A DNA stretch of 64,000 nucleotides from an uncultured Paracoccaceae bacterium (GCA_951812305.1 CATOSB010000008.1:124001-188000); one strand, 5' to 3'; positions 12,935 to 21,039 are shown, counted from the first letter of the stretch. The notes: generated from the sequence alone by a model not told the origin. Translations and numbers: made by a program.

Positions 12935-13228
12935 CATGCGGCAAGGCTCTCCCGGTCGCCCCGGCTCAAGCGGGTGCATGCATGTCTCGCCGACGGTGCC
13001 GAGCGCTCGACACTTGAGATCATCACGGGCGCGCGGGTCTGCGCGGTCAATGCCTGCATCGCGGAGTTGCGCGCCAACGGGGCCCAGATCGCCTGCCGCC
13101 AGATCCGCGACCCCGCCACGGGCGGACGGCTCTGGCTTTACCGGATGGTGAGGCCCGCCCCGCCATCGGTTCAAGGGGAGGGCCGAACGCCCGCCCCGCC
13201 ATCGGTTCCGGGGGAGGATATGTCATGA
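12932..13228 (+). CDS. Winged-helix-like early phage protein
   Basis: 98 aa from ATG 12932 (GGGAGGGCGGCGTG upstream). The core RLKRVHACLADGAERSTLEI, TGARVCAVNACIAELRANGA and RDPATGGRLWLYRMV reads as a winged-helix DNA-binding domain (helices followed by a beta hairpin). The tail repeats PAPPSV twice because a 20-bp DNA unit is repeated at 13153-13172 and 13189-13208. It is ATGA-coupled to the next gene. Likely DNA-binding accessory in transposition or early regulation. Confidence 0.6.
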   Translation: MHAARLSRSPRLKRVHACLADGAERSTLEIITGARVCAVNACIAELRANGAQIACRQIRDPATGGRLWLYRMVRPAPPSVQGEGRTPAPPSVPGEDMS

Positions 13229-14007
13229 CGGACCGTGCCGACCTGAGGATCGTGGAGAATCCGGGCACCCCCGGGCTCGTGTTCGCCGGCGAACTTTCGC
13301 ACGCCGATTGGCGCGATATCGGTCTTGGGCTGGCGCGGGAGCGATGTGACAGTGCGTTCGAATGGCGCATCGGTGACTGGGCGGTCGCCGCCTCAGGGGT
13401 CATCTCGACCCTGGCGGAGGCGGCGGGGATCGTTGGCGAGAGCGAGGGCAATATCCGCAAGTTCGTCTCGGTCGCCAGGGTTTTCCAGCCTGTTCGCCGG
13501 CGAACAAATGTTTCATTCCACCTGCATCTTGAAGTGGTGGCTTTGCCCGAGGTCGAGCAGGAGCGCCTGCTTGATCTGGCCAGCGCCGAACACTGGACGC
13601 GTGCGCTTATGCGGGAAGAGGCACGGGATGTTCGCCGGCGAACAAACGTCAGTGATCTGGCGGGTGAGAACGCGCGGCTCAAGCGCGATCTGGCCGCAGC
13701 GCGCGCGGACCGGGACACTGCGCGCGCGGCGCTCAGGGCGACGGAGGCGCGCACGAAGGACGCGATCGGCGAGATCGGGCGGGTCTGGCACGAGATTGAC
13801 CAGGTGACGGCGGCCTTCTTTGATCCGGACAACCCCGCCGGGGCAGCCGCCCTGCACGGCAACGCGCGGGCGAAAGCCGCGACGCGGCTCAAAAAACGGC
13901 TCGAAGCCCGTGTGGCGGAGATCAACACCATTGCGGCGCGCATCGAGGCCCGGCTGGTGGCCTCTGGCGCAGCGGACACCGGCGCGGACACCCGGGGGGA
14001 TCGGTAA
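13225..14007 (+). CDS. LmbU/ParB-like HTH protein with coiled coil
   Basis: 260 aa. Residues about 30-135 contain WRIGDWAVAASGVISTLAEA, GNIRKFVSVARVFQPVRRRT, FHLHLEVVALPEVEQERLLD and ALMREEARDVRRR, a pattern I associate with LmbU-type or ParB-like helix-turn-helix domains of phage and actinobacterial regulators. Residues about 140-250 are Ala/Arg-rich coiled coil (NARLKRDLAAARADRDTARA). It precedes the transposase. The gene contains three copies of a 14-bp palindrome, suggesting that something, perhaps its own product, binds within it. Confidence 0.6.
   Translation: MTDRADLRIVENPGTPGLVFAGELSHADWRDIGLGLARERCDSAFEWRIGDWAVAASGVISTLAEAAGIVGESEGNIRKFVSVARVFQPVRRRTNVSFHLHLEVVALPEVEQERLLDLASAEHWTRALMREEARDVRRRTNVSDLAGENARLKRDLAAARADRDTARAALRATEARTKDAIGEIGRVWHEIDQVTAAFFDPDNPAGAAALHGNARAKAATRLKKRLEARVAEINTIAARIEARLVASGAADTGADTRGDR
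13281..13643. repeat. Three copies of palindrome GTTCGCCGGCGAAC
   Basis: Perfect 14-bp palindromes at 13281-13294, 13492-13505 and 13630-13643, all inside one gene. The first is translated in a different frame (VFAGEL) from the other two (VRRRTN), so the DNA itself, not the peptide, is what is shared. The second and third also share the flank CAAAYGT. I noticed no further copy in the window. Confidence 0.8.
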
Positions 14008-15815
14008 TGGGCGCTCTGGCACTCAGATCGCTGCGCGGGCAGGTCCCCGATTTGCAAGCCCCCTGCGCAGCGGCTGCACCCTGCGTACAAGCCCCCTGCA
14101 CCCCCGGTGTACCGCCGTCCCCGCCACATCCATCCCTGCCGCCCGAGGGTGCGGCGCTCGACCGCGCCCGGGTGCGGCTGGCGGCGGTGGCAGAGGCCGG
14201 GCGGCTGGCGTCCGACGGGATGGCGCATGCCGAGGCTGACAGGATCGCAGCTGAGGGGGCAGGTGTTTCACCGGCCTCGGTGGCGTCCTGGCGCGCCCGG
14301 GTGCGCGGCCTCGGCCCCGAAGCGCGTCTGGCGGCCCTGATGGATGCACCCCGCCGGGGCCGGCCCAAAGGCGGAGGCGGCGGCCCCGGCGCGCCGGAGG
14401 AGGCACTTGACGATCTTCTGGCGGCCCTGGCCTTCGAGCACGGCGCGCATCTCACCGCCTCCCATGTGGCCCGCGTGGCAAGCGTGCGCCTGCGTGTGGA
14501 TCTCTCACTCAGATCGATCCAGCGCCGCCTGGCGGCGTTTCGTGAAGAGCACGCCCGCGATCTCTCTGCGGTCTCGGACCCCGACAGGCACCGCTCCCGC
14601 CGTGCCCCGGCTTTCGGGCGGCGCTCGGAGGATATCTCAGGCGTAATCACGGAGCCGAACGCGCTCTGGGAACTCGACAGCACGCCTGCGGACGTGATGT
14701 GCAGCGACGGGCGGCAGACCATCGTGGGCGCCATCGACGTGGGTACGCGGCGGGGTCGGCTTCTGGTGGTGCCGGTCAGCCGGGCCACGGCGATCTGCGC
14801 GCTTCTGAGGCGCTGCCTGATCGACTGGGGTGTGCCGGAGGTTGTGCGCACCGATGGGGGTGCGGACTATACCTCGGCACATCTCGTGCGCGTACTGGCC
14901 GATCTGGCCATCGGCCATGACATCTGCCCGCCCTACACGCCCGAGGCCAAGCCCTTCATCGAGCGGTTCTTCGGTACCGTGACGCGGGATCTCTTCGCCT
15001 ACCTGCCGGGCTTTGTCGGCCACAGCGTGGCGGACCGCAAAAAGATCGAGGCGAAGACGTCGATGGCGGCACGGCGTGGCAAGAAGGCGCGTGAGACCTT
15101 CGCCGTGGCGCTGAGCGCGGGTGAGCTGCAGGCCCGCTGCGATGCGTGGACCGAGACCGTCTATCACACAAGGCCCCATGCGGGGCTGGGCGGCGAGACC
15201 CCGGCGGCACGGGCGCGGGCCTCGGCGGAGCCGCTGGCCCGGATCACGGATACCCGCGCGCTCGACCCGCTGCTGGCCGAACCGGTCAAGGGCGGCGGCA
15301 CAAGAGTGGTGCAGAAGGACGGCCTCGAGATCGGCGGGCACTGGTATATCGCGCCGGAGTTGGGCGAGCACGTGAAGACGCGGCTCCAGGTCCGGCTCGA
15401 TCCCGCCGATCCGGGACAGGTCTTCGTCTTCACGGGTGACGGGCGGTTTCTCTGCCTGGCCGGGGAGGCGACCGGGCAGGCACGGGCGGAAGTGGCAGCC
15501 AGGGCGAAGGCCCGGGCGAAGGCAGCCGACAGCGCGGCGCGCGCCCGGGCGCGCGAACTCAAGTCCACCCACAGGCCGGACCGGGCGATGGACGACGTCC
15601 TGGATGCCGGATCGCGCGCGGCCGGCAATGTGGTCGATCTCCCGCGCCCCGCCGATCCCCATCAGACGCCGGCACTCGCGCAGGCCGGCAAGGCCGCCCG
15701 CGCGGCCGGGGATGCCAACGCGGCGGTCCCGGAGCGGAGCGGTGTGGCCCGGGCTGCGGGTGATCCGTTCAAGGCCGCGCTCAGACAGCTTTATCTCAAG
15801 GAGGACCAGACATGA
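14007..15815 (+). CDS. Mu-type transposase A (DDE recombinase)
   Basis: 602 aa. The DDE catalytic triad is visible: D224 in ALWELDSTPADV, D283 in VVRTDGGADYTS and E319 in PEAKPFIERFFG. The N-terminal about 200 residues hold HTH-like regions (AAEGAGVSPASVASWRARV, VDLSLRSIQRRLAAF) for binding phage ends. A beta-barrel domain (GLEIGGHWYIAPELGEHV) follows the core, and the C-terminus is Ala/Arg-rich, the region that contacts MuB in Mu. Slightly shorter than MuA (663 aa). Catalyses end cleavage and strand transfer for integration and replicative transposition. Stop overlaps MuB start. Confidence 0.93.
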   Translation: MGALALRSLRGQVPDLQAPCAAAAPCVQAPCTPGVPPSPPHPSLPPEGAALDRARVRLAAVAEAGRLASDGMAHAEADRIAAEGAGVSPASVASWRARVRGLGPEARLAALMDAPRRGRPKGGGGGPGAPEEALDDLLAALAFEHGAHLTASHVARVASVRLRVDLSLRSIQRRLAAFREEHARDLSAVSDPDRHRSRRAPAFGRRSEDISGVITEPNALWELDSTPADVMCSDGRQTIVGAIDVGTRRGRLLVVPVSRATAICALLRRCLIDWGVPEVVRTDGGADYTSAHLVRVLADLAIGHDICPPYTPEAKPFIERFFGTVTRDLFAYLPGFVGHSVADRKKIEAKTSMAARRGKKARETFAVALSAGELQARCDAWTETVYHTRPHAGLGGETPAARARASAEPLARITDTRALDPLLAEPVKGGGTRVVQKDGLEIGGHWYIAPELGEHVKTRLQVRLDPADPGQVFVFTGDGRFLCLAGEATGQARAEVAARAKARAKAADSAARARARELKSTHRPDRAMDDVLDAGSRAAGNVVDLPRPADPHQTPALAQAGKAARAAGDANAAVPERSGVARAAGDPFKAALRQLYLKEDQT

Positions 15816-16768
15816 CCGAAACGGTAACCCGACTGCCCGTGCCCGCCGATACGGCCCCGGATACGGCGGCCACGATGCGCGCGGTGTCCGCCGAGATGGC
15901 GGCCTGCGGGCTAAGCCAGGCCGTGACGGCGCGCGGTTTGGGGGTGAGTTCCACCACGCTCCATCGCTGGCTCAAGGGCGACTATGAGGGCGATGTGGCC
16001 CGCGTGAGCGCGAAAGCGCGCGCCTGGCTGGAGACCCGGTCCGAGGCGCGCGCGCTGACGCTGACGCCCGCCGGTCTCGACACCCATGCAGGGTTAAGCC
16101 TGACCGAAGAGGTGATGGCCGCGCTCGCCCATGCCCAGGCCACCGGTGATGTGGTGTTGATCCATGGCCGCTCGGGCGCGGGCAAGTCCTGGGCCCTGAA
16201 GAGCTACGCGGCGGCGCGCGCCCAGGTCACCGTGCTGACCGTGACCTGCGGCATCACCTCGCTCCATGGTCTTTACGGGCGCATCGCGCGCGGCCTCGGG
16301 GCGGGCGGGCGCTTCGTTTCCGCGCTGGAGGCCGAGGATGCGATTCTCGCGCGCCTTGAGGGCCGCCACGCGCTTCTGGCCATCGACGAGGCGCAGCATC
16401 TCTCCGCCCGGCATCTCGATGCGCTGCGTGGCCTGCGCGATCTCTCCGGCTGCGGGCTGGCGCTTCTGGGCGACGAGACCTTGCGCATGACGCTCGGGCG
16501 CTGCCCGCAGGTCACGGGCCGGATCGGTGTGCGCGTCGGCCTCGGCGTGCCGGGTGAGGCCGATGTGACGACGCTGCTGGAAACCGTGCTGGGGCGGACG
16601 CCTTCGGGGGCCGAGCGCAGGTGCGCGCAAGCCGCTGTCGCCGCGCCCGGGGGGATGCACGCGCTGCGCCGGCTCATGGCGCGCGCCTTCATGATCGCCC
16701 GCGCCGATGAGCGGACGGCGATCACACCCGACGATATCGCCGCCGCTGCGGCCGGCATGGAGGCCTGA
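15812..16768 (+). CDS. Mu-type transposition protein B (AAA+ ATPase)
   Basis: 318 aa. N-terminal HTH (GLSQAVTARGLGVSSTTLHR, WLKG) then an ATPase domain: Walker A GRSGAGKS at residues 119-126, Walker B LLAIDEAQ around 188-195, and a sensor-like RGLRDLSGCGLALLGDE. This matches MuB, which binds target DNA, stimulates the transposase and confers target immunity. Coupled to transposase by overlapping stop and start; ribosome binding site AAGGAGG lies just upstream. Confidence 0.92.
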   Translation: MTETVTRLPVPADTAPDTAATMRAVSAEMAACGLSQAVTARGLGVSSTTLHRWLKGDYEGDVARVSAKARAWLETRSEARALTLTPAGLDTHAGLSLTEEVMAALAHAQATGDVVLIHGRSGAGKSWALKSYAAARAQVTVLTVTCGITSLHGLYGRIARGLGAGGRFVSALEAEDAILARLEGRHALLAIDEAQHLSARHLDALRGLRDLSGCGLALLGDETLRMTLGRCPQVTGRIGVRVGLGVPGEADVTTLLETVLGRTPSGAERRCAQAAVAAPGGMHALRRLMARAFMIARADERTAITPDDIAAAAAGMEA

Positions 16769-16821
16769 GCTCCCCGTCCCGCCCGCGAAATCAACCGACC
16801 CACCAACCCGGAGGACATGAT

Positions 16822-17532
16822 ATGACCCGACCACAGACCGGCCCCGCACCCCGTGACGCGGGCGGAAACCAGATTATCCCGGATGCGCCCGCGGGCTGGA
16901 TCCACGAGGCAACCGTCCTGATCGACGGGCAGCGCTACATGCGGGATGCACAAGGTCGCCTCACGCCGGTCGATCTGGTGCGGCCCCAGGACCAGCTGCA
17001 GGACGAGATGGTCAGGACGGTGATCGGCCATGCTGAGGATCTCTCGGCGCAGATTGCCCGGTTTCGCGGCCACAGCTTCGACGACATCGCCGCCTTTGAT
17101 GCGCTGTTGCAGGACGAATATGGCGGCCATGCCCGCCGCTCGGTGAAGGGCAACCGCACCTATATGAGCTATGACGGCTGCCGCAAGGTGCAGGTGCAGA
17201 TCGCCGAGCGTGTGGCCTTCGGGCCGGAACTGCAGGTGGCGCGCGATCTGGTTGAGGAATGCCTCGCCGAATGGGCCGAGGGCAGCCGCGACGAGATCCG
17301 CGCGATCGTGGCCCATGCGTTTCAGGTGGACCGGGAGGGCGAGATCAGCCGGGGGGCGATCTACAGTCTCCTGCGGCTCGATATCGACGATGCGCGCTGG
17401 CAAAAGGCCATGGCGGCGATCCGCGACGCGATGCGGGTGGTGGGCTCGAAAACCTATATCCGCTGCTACCGCCGCGAGAGCCCCGAAGGTGCCTGGGAGC
17501 CCATCACCATCGATCTGGCAAAGGCGGGCTGA
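16822..17532 (+). CDS. DUF3164 family early phage protein
   Basis: 236 aa. The sequence DGQRYMRDAQGRLTPVDLVR, FDALLQDEYGGHARRSVKGN, YDGCRKVQVQIAERVAFGPE and KTYIRCYRRESPEGAW follows the DUF3164 family found directly after transposase genes of Mu-like phages. Function unknown, possibly linked to replication. GGAGGACATGAT provides the ribosome binding site. Confidence 0.85.
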   Translation: MTRPQTGPAPRDAGGNQIIPDAPAGWIHEATVLIDGQRYMRDAQGRLTPVDLVRPQDQLQDEMVRTVIGHAEDLSAQIARFRGHSFDDIAAFDALLQDEYGGHARRSVKGNRTYMSYDGCRKVQVQIAERVAFGPELQVARDLVEECLAEWAEGSRDEIRAIVAHAFQVDREGEISRGAIYSLLRLDIDDARWQKAMAAIRDAMRVVGSKTYIRCYRRESPEGAWEPITIDLAKAG

Positions 17533-17535
17533 GCG

Positions 17536-17724
17536 ATGTCAGACTTCGTGAACCGGCGCCTCGGACGCGTGGGCCTGGACGAGGCCGATGGAATGCAGAC
17601 ATGCATCCTTGCGGACATATCCCTCTCCCGCAACCGCGACAATCTTGTTGTTTGTGCCACGAAACCGCCAGCGCCATTGCCCCGATACGTCCTGAAATAT
17701 CTGAAAGTACATGATTATGTCTGA
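17536..17724 (+). CDS. Hypothetical small phage protein (62 aa)
   Basis: 62 aa starting four bases after the DUF3164 stop. Sequence starts MSDFVNRRLGRVGLDEADGM and has two Cys. Lower GC than its neighbours in its 3' half. No family recognised; overlap with the next start supports translation. Confidence 0.45.
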   Translation: MSDFVNRRLGRVGLDEADGMQTCILADISLSRNRDNLVVCATKPPAPLPRYVLKYLKVHDYV

Positions 17725-17935
17725 GCCTTCCTATCATGATTACCTGTTCGATTATCACTTCGAGGGCTGTACCTGGTCAATCACCATCCGCGCAACCTCG
17801 CCGAAAGAAGCACGGCAGCGCATTGAGGCAATGGCCCGGGGAGTTGTTTATGTCGGCGAGCTTTACGCGGAAATCCCCGTTCCGCTCGGCGGACCTCTTC
17901 GCCGCCTCTGGCGGGGCGTGCGAGGACGAGGCTGA
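17711..17935 (+). CDS. Hypothetical small phage protein (74 aa)
   Basis: 74 aa, probably starting at ATG 17717 (MSEPSYHDYLFDYHF) or 17711. Contains FEGCTWSITIRATSPKEARQ then RIEAMARGVVYVGELYAEIP, a compact alpha/beta small domain seen in many phage proteins of unknown function (a strand, a KEA-R helix, then a strand). Function unknown. Confidence 0.55.
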   Translation: MIMSEPSYHDYLFDYHFEGCTWSITIRATSPKEARQRIEAMARGVVYVGELYAEIPVPLGGPLRRLWRGVRGRG

Positions 17936-17936
17936 G

Positions 17937-18443
17937 ATGCCCCGCCGCTCCACATCCCCCGGACCCTCGGACCGCCGCGCCACGCTGATGCGCGCGGCCC
18001 ATGCCGCCTGCCGCCGGCTGGGGCTGGACAACGATGCCCGCCACGATGTGCAGCTTGCCGTCACCGGCAAGGCGTCGATGCGGGATATGGGCTCGACCGA
18101 TCTGGCGCGGCTTCTGGACCACCTGAACGCCCGTGGCGGCGGACGCAGGGGCCGCAGGAACGGCGCGCGTGGACGATACCATCCCAAAGCGCCGCGCGCC
18201 GATCTCAGGCTCATTCACGCGCTCTGGGGCGAGTTGGCCCGCCGCGGGCTGCTGACCCGCCCCGGACGCCACGGGCTCAACACGTTCATCCGCGCCCGCT
18301 TCGGGCCACATTGGTCCTTCGTGCCGATGGATGTGGATGCGCTCACCGAGACCGCGCATATCACCGCCGTGATCCAGGCGCTGAAAGCCTGGCTGGCGCG
18401 CGACGGCGGCGGCGATGACAGGTCGGGCGGCGGGGCGGCATGA
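17937..18443 (+). CDS. GemA / Mu gp16-like regulatory protein (DUF1018)
   Basis: 168 aa from ATG 17937. LRLIHALWGELARRGLLTRP then GRHGLNTFIRARFG is the characteristic GemA/DUF1018 stretch, preceded by HAACRRLGLDNDARHDVQLA. GemA of Mu affects host gene expression and DNA supercoiling. Position in the early region of a Mu-like phage agrees. ATGA overlap with the next gene. Confidence 0.85.
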   Translation: MPRRSTSPGPSDRRATLMRAAHAACRRLGLDNDARHDVQLAVTGKASMRDMGSTDLARLLDHLNARGGGRRGRRNGARGRYHPKAPRADLRLIHALWGELARRGLLTRPGRHGLNTFIRARFGPHWSFVPMDVDALTETAHITAVIQALKAWLARDGGGDDRSGGGAA

Positions 18444-18727
18444 CCGTGCGGGTCCATATCACCGACCATGCGGTGTTGCGCTATCTTGAGCGCGGGCTCG
18501 GTGTCGATGTTGCCGGGCTCCGGCGGCGCATCGCCCGCTCCCCGTCGCCCGCCCTGGCGCTTGCGGACCGCCCGGGCGACGGGGCCGCGCTGATCTGTAA
18601 CGGGCTGCGCTACTGCCTGCGGCGCGGCGCGGATGGCACGCTGACGGTCGTCACCATCACCTCGGCGCAGGCGGGCGCGCTCTCAAACCGGGCCCGGCGG
18701 CTCAGGCGGCGGAGGACGGTGCTATGA
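18440..18727 (+). CDS. Hypothetical phage protein (95 aa)
   Basis: 95 aa starting MTVRVHITDHAVLRYLERGL. The HAVLRYLERG motif followed by basic helices and a final RRLRRRRTVL is common in small proteins of Mu-like alphaproteobacterial phages but has no known function as far as I recall. Coupled to both neighbours by 4-base overlaps. Confidence 0.65.
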   Translation: MTVRVHITDHAVLRYLERGLGVDVAGLRRRIARSPSPALALADRPGDGAALICNGLRYCLRRGADGTLTVVTITSAQAGALSNRARRLRRRRTVL

Positions 18728-18975
18728 AACGGATTGAGGTCACGCCCGCTGACCGGTCGCTCCATCAGGAGCTCATCGACATCATCGAGCGCCATGCCGG
18801 AGACCTGCCCCCGGCGCAGATACTGGCGATCGGGGCGCAACCGGTTGGGCAAATCCTGACGTTGCAGGATCCGCGCGAGATCAATACAACTGACGCCATA
18901 CGCCTGATCAAGGCGAATGTAGAAGAAGGCAACCGGTCGGCCCTCTTGACCGTGACGCGGGGGCCTGTGCAGTGA
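18724..18975 (+). CDS. Hypothetical phage protein (83 aa)
   Basis: 83 aa, helical: DRSLHQELIDIIERHAGDLP then PAQILAIGAQPVGQILTLQD. Overlaps both neighbours by four bases. The pattern (P..ILA.....VGQ.......) is typical of a conserved small protein in these early regions; function unknown. Confidence 0.6.
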   Translation: MKRIEVTPADRSLHQELIDIIERHAGDLPPAQILAIGAQPVGQILTLQDPREINTTDAIRLIKANVEEGNRSALLTVTRGPVQ

Positions 18976-19736
18976 GCGTGCCCGCCGGTCCGCCGCTTGA
19001 TCTGCACTGCGGCGATTGTCTCGATCTCCTGCCCCGGCTGGTGGCGGACCGGGGCGGACCCTTCGATCACATAATTGCCGATCCGCCCTACGAGAATATC
19101 CACCATGCCCATCACGCGCGCCGCGCGATCACACGGACAGACGGGCGGCCATCGCCGCGCGGCGTGGCCTATTCGGGTATCGACGATATCCGGTGCCCGG
19201 CGGCCGCCGCGATGGTGTCGGCGAGCCGGGGCTGGGTGGCGGTGTTCTGTCTGGCCGAGGGAGTGCGGCCCTGGCACGACGCGCTCGTTGCCGCGGGGGG
19301 CAGATGGCATGGCACCATGGCCTGGGTCAAGCCGGACGCAGCCCCGATGTTTGCCGGGACCGGCCCTGCAAGGGGCTTTGAGTGTATCGCGCTGGCCTGG
19401 GCCGGGGCGGGGCGGCGGCGGTGGAACGGCGGCGGTGGGCGCGGTGTGTTGACCTGCCTGACCGCGAAGGGCGGCGCGGTGCCGGGCACCAAGCCCCTGC
19501 CACTGATGCAGGCGCTGGTGGACCTGTTCACGCGCCGGGGTGAGGCGATCTGCGATCCGTTCATGGGCTCGGGCACTACCGGTGTGGCGGCGATGGAGGC
19601 CGGGCGCGGCTTTACAGGCATCGAGATCGACGCGCAGACATTCCTCGGTGCCGATGCGCGCCTTGCCCGTGCGCGCCGGGCTCCGGCCCTGCCGCTTCGG
19701 CCGCGGCCCGTGCAGGCAGCGATGGATCTGTCGTGA
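18972..19736 (+). CDS. Beta-class DNA methyltransferase (N6-adenine or N4-cytosine)
   Basis: 254 aa from GTG 18972. Catalytic motif IV DPPY at residues 37-40 comes before the SAM-binding motif I DPFMGSGTTG at 195-204, the beta-class order. LHCGDCLDLLPRL is the typical N-terminal segment. It lacks an identifiable restriction partner, so it is an orphan phage methyltransferase, probably for protection against host restriction or for regulation. Its start overlaps the previous stop and its own stop overlaps the Mor-like gene start. This is the second methyltransferase of the prophage. Confidence 0.9.
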   Translation: MSVPAGPPLDLHCGDCLDLLPRLVADRGGPFDHIIADPPYENIHHAHHARRAITRTDGRPSPRGVAYSGIDDIRCPAAAAMVSASRGWVAVFCLAEGVRPWHDALVAAGGRWHGTMAWVKPDAAPMFAGTGPARGFECIALAWAGAGRRRWNGGGGRGVLTCLTAKGGAVPGTKPLPLMQALVDLFTRRGEAICDPFMGSGTTGVAAMEAGRGFTGIEIDAQTFLGADARLARARRAPALPLRPRPVQAAMDLS

Positions 19737-20095
19737 CCCGTTCCCCCGCCGATATCCCGGCCCTGCCGGCCGGCCTGCGCGAGATCGCCGATCACGCCGG
19801 TCGCGAGGCCGCGCTGGCGGTCGCCGCCACGTATGGCGGCCGGGACTGGCGTGTGCCCGCGCGCCAGGACAGTCCGGCGGCCCGCGCGCTTGCGGAGGCG
19901 GTGGGGCCGTCGGCGGCAGCAGCGCTGGTCACGGCTCTCGGCGGTCATGTACTGGATATCCCGCTGGCGCGCCGCGCGGTGACGCGCTGGCTGGCCGGTC
20001 AGGGGCTCGGATCAAGGCAGATCGCGGCCCGACTGCGTATCTCGGAGCGCACCGCGCGGCGCTATATCAAGGGGCGGAGGGATGGCGATGGATGA
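19733..20095 (+). CDS. Mor/C-family transcription activator
   Basis: 120 aa. LREIADHAGREAALAVAATY followed by GGRDWRVPARQ, then a second G-R/S-x-A-A-A-L...GG...DIP unit and a C-terminal HTH (GLGSRQIAARLRISERTARR, YIKG). This is the Mor/C (Middle operon regulator) family architecture: an N-terminal dimerisation domain and C-terminal HTH. Mor and C of Mu activate middle and late promoters by binding dyads overlapping the -35 region. It is the only such protein visible and lies at the end of the early genes, so it is the natural candidate to recognise the four CGGACCATGGTCCG boxes. Confidence 0.85.
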   Translation: MTRSPADIPALPAGLREIADHAGREAALAVAATYGGRDWRVPARQDSPAARALAEAVGPSAAAALVTALGGHVLDIPLARRAVTRWLAGQGLGSRQIAARLRISERTARRYIKGRRDGDG

Positions 20096-20333
20096 TCACA
20101 TGGCGGTGACGCGCGCGGAACTGCTGGACCGGCTTGCGACCATGACCGACCCGGAAGACATCGCCGAAGCCGTCACCACGGAGCTTCTGGAGGCCGGCGG
20201 GGCTATGGATGTGCCGCAGGCCGCCTGCGGCGTGGTGGAGATACAGCTTCACGGGATTGTGGCCCATGGCACCGACCTGGAAGCCGCCTGTCTCGCCTGG
20301 GCAATGGCGGCGCGCAGCGCTCGTGATGGCTGA
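20082..20333 (+). CDS. Hypothetical phage protein (83 aa)
   Basis: 83 aa from ATG 20082 (alternatives 20088, 20100), overlapping the Mor-like gene. N-terminal helix VTRAELLDRLATMTDPEDIA then EAVTTELLEAGGAMDVPQAA, and a C-terminal helix GTDLEAACLAWAMAARS. No family recognised. Confidence 0.55.
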   Translation: MAMDDHMAVTRAELLDRLATMTDPEDIAEAVTTELLEAGGAMDVPQAACGVVEIQLHGIVAHGTDLEAACLAWAMAARSARDG

Positions 20334-20391
20334 ACGCCGCCAGCCCCTCCTGCCGGGCCTTGCGCCCCCGCCAGTGCCCCGTGTAGGGTGA
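20326..20391 (+). CDS. Possible 21-aa peptide
   Basis: ATG 20326 overlaps the preceding stop and the TGA at 20389-20391 overlaps the next start (GTG 20388). The peptide is MAERRQPLLPGLAPPPVPRV plus G. Kept only because both junctions look coupled. Confidence 0.25.
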   Translation: MAERRQPLLPGLAPPPVPRVG

Positions 20392-20654
20392 TCATGCATG
20401 CCGTCGATGTCGGACAGGCCCCCGGTATGATGCCGGGCTGGCGGAGTGCAAAGGGTGGAGAATTTGCCTGCGCGCGGTGCGGTCATAACGCGGGCTGGCT
20501 CTTTGACATGACCATGAGCGAGATCAACCGGGGCCTGCCATGTCCCGTCTGCAATGAAGGGGTGGATGATGCCGGATATTGCTTGCGCGAATTGCGATGG
20601 GCCCGGCGGGGAAGTGACCTACGCGAACCAGGTTCTCATGCCGTTGAACGGTAG
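20388..20654 (+). CDS. Zinc-ribbon phage protein (88 aa)
   Basis: 88 aa from GTG 20388 or ATG 20394. FACARCGHNAGWLFDM and then GLPCPVCNEG give two CxxC knuckles 23 residues apart, a zinc-ribbon. The C-terminal 35 residues overlap the next gene in another frame by about 90 bases, which is long; the true stop could reflect a small frameshift. Confidence 0.55.
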   Translation: MIMHAVDVGQAPGMMPGWRSAKGGEFACARCGHNAGWLFDMTMSEINRGLPCPVCNEGVDDAGYCLRELRWARRGSDLREPGSHAVER

Positions 20655-20907
20655 GGTCCGGTGCATCGATCATTGCATCCACCACATCGTCGCGGCGCTG
20701 AATGCCGGACATGTCCTGACCACCGATTGCTGCTGTGGGCATGGCGAAATGCCCGGCTACATCGGTCTTGAGGATGGCCGCGTCCTTGTGATCTTCCCAT
20801 CGCGCGAAGAGGCCAGGATGTATGACACTCCCGAGAGCAATGGCAGCACCCGCTCGAGCGCGGAAATATCCGCCTGGCGACCGCCACGGCTTGATGGCAC
20901 GTATTAA
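20566..20907 (+). CDS. Hypothetical Cys-rich phage protein
   Basis: 113 aa from ATG 20566 (AAGGGGTGG upstream; alternatives 20554, 20569). MPDIACANCDGPGGEV and RVRCIDHCIHHIVAAL, then TDCCCGHGEMPGYIGLEDGR, suggest a metal-binding domain with at least six Cys and several His. The last part (VLVIFPSREEARMYD) is a beta-strand and helix. Last gene before box 4. No family recognised. Confidence 0.55.
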   Translation: MMPDIACANCDGPGGEVTYANQVLMPLNGRVRCIDHCIHHIVAALNAGHVLTTDCCCGHGEMPGYIGLEDGRVLVIFPSREEARMYDTPESNGSTRSSAEISAWRPPRLDGTY

Positions 20908-20954
20908 ACCATCCGGGCGGGGTTGTGCTGCCGGTCCCGGATAGCGGCCCTCTT

Positions 20955-20999
20955 GCGGACCATGGTCCGCTGCCCTCGTGCGGCAAGGCCGGGTAGTGT
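20955..20999 (+). promoter_or_regulatory. Candidate activator-dependent promoter (box 4) for the packaging operon
   Basis: GCGGACCATGGTCCGC at 20955-20970 then TAGTGT at 20994-20999, first base 31.5 bp from the palindrome centre. It precedes DUF2730, gp26, gp27, terminase, portal and MuF, the rightward late operon. The gap 20908-21039 holds no gene. Confidence 0.65.
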
Positions 21000-21039
21000 G
21001 GGGCCGAACCGATCCCGACGCTCGGAGCCCGCGCACGCC

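Noticed and set aside
14637..15662. Minus-strand 341-codon frame opposite the transposase
   Set aside because: Antisense to the DDE domain, which has clear catalytic residues on the plus strand.
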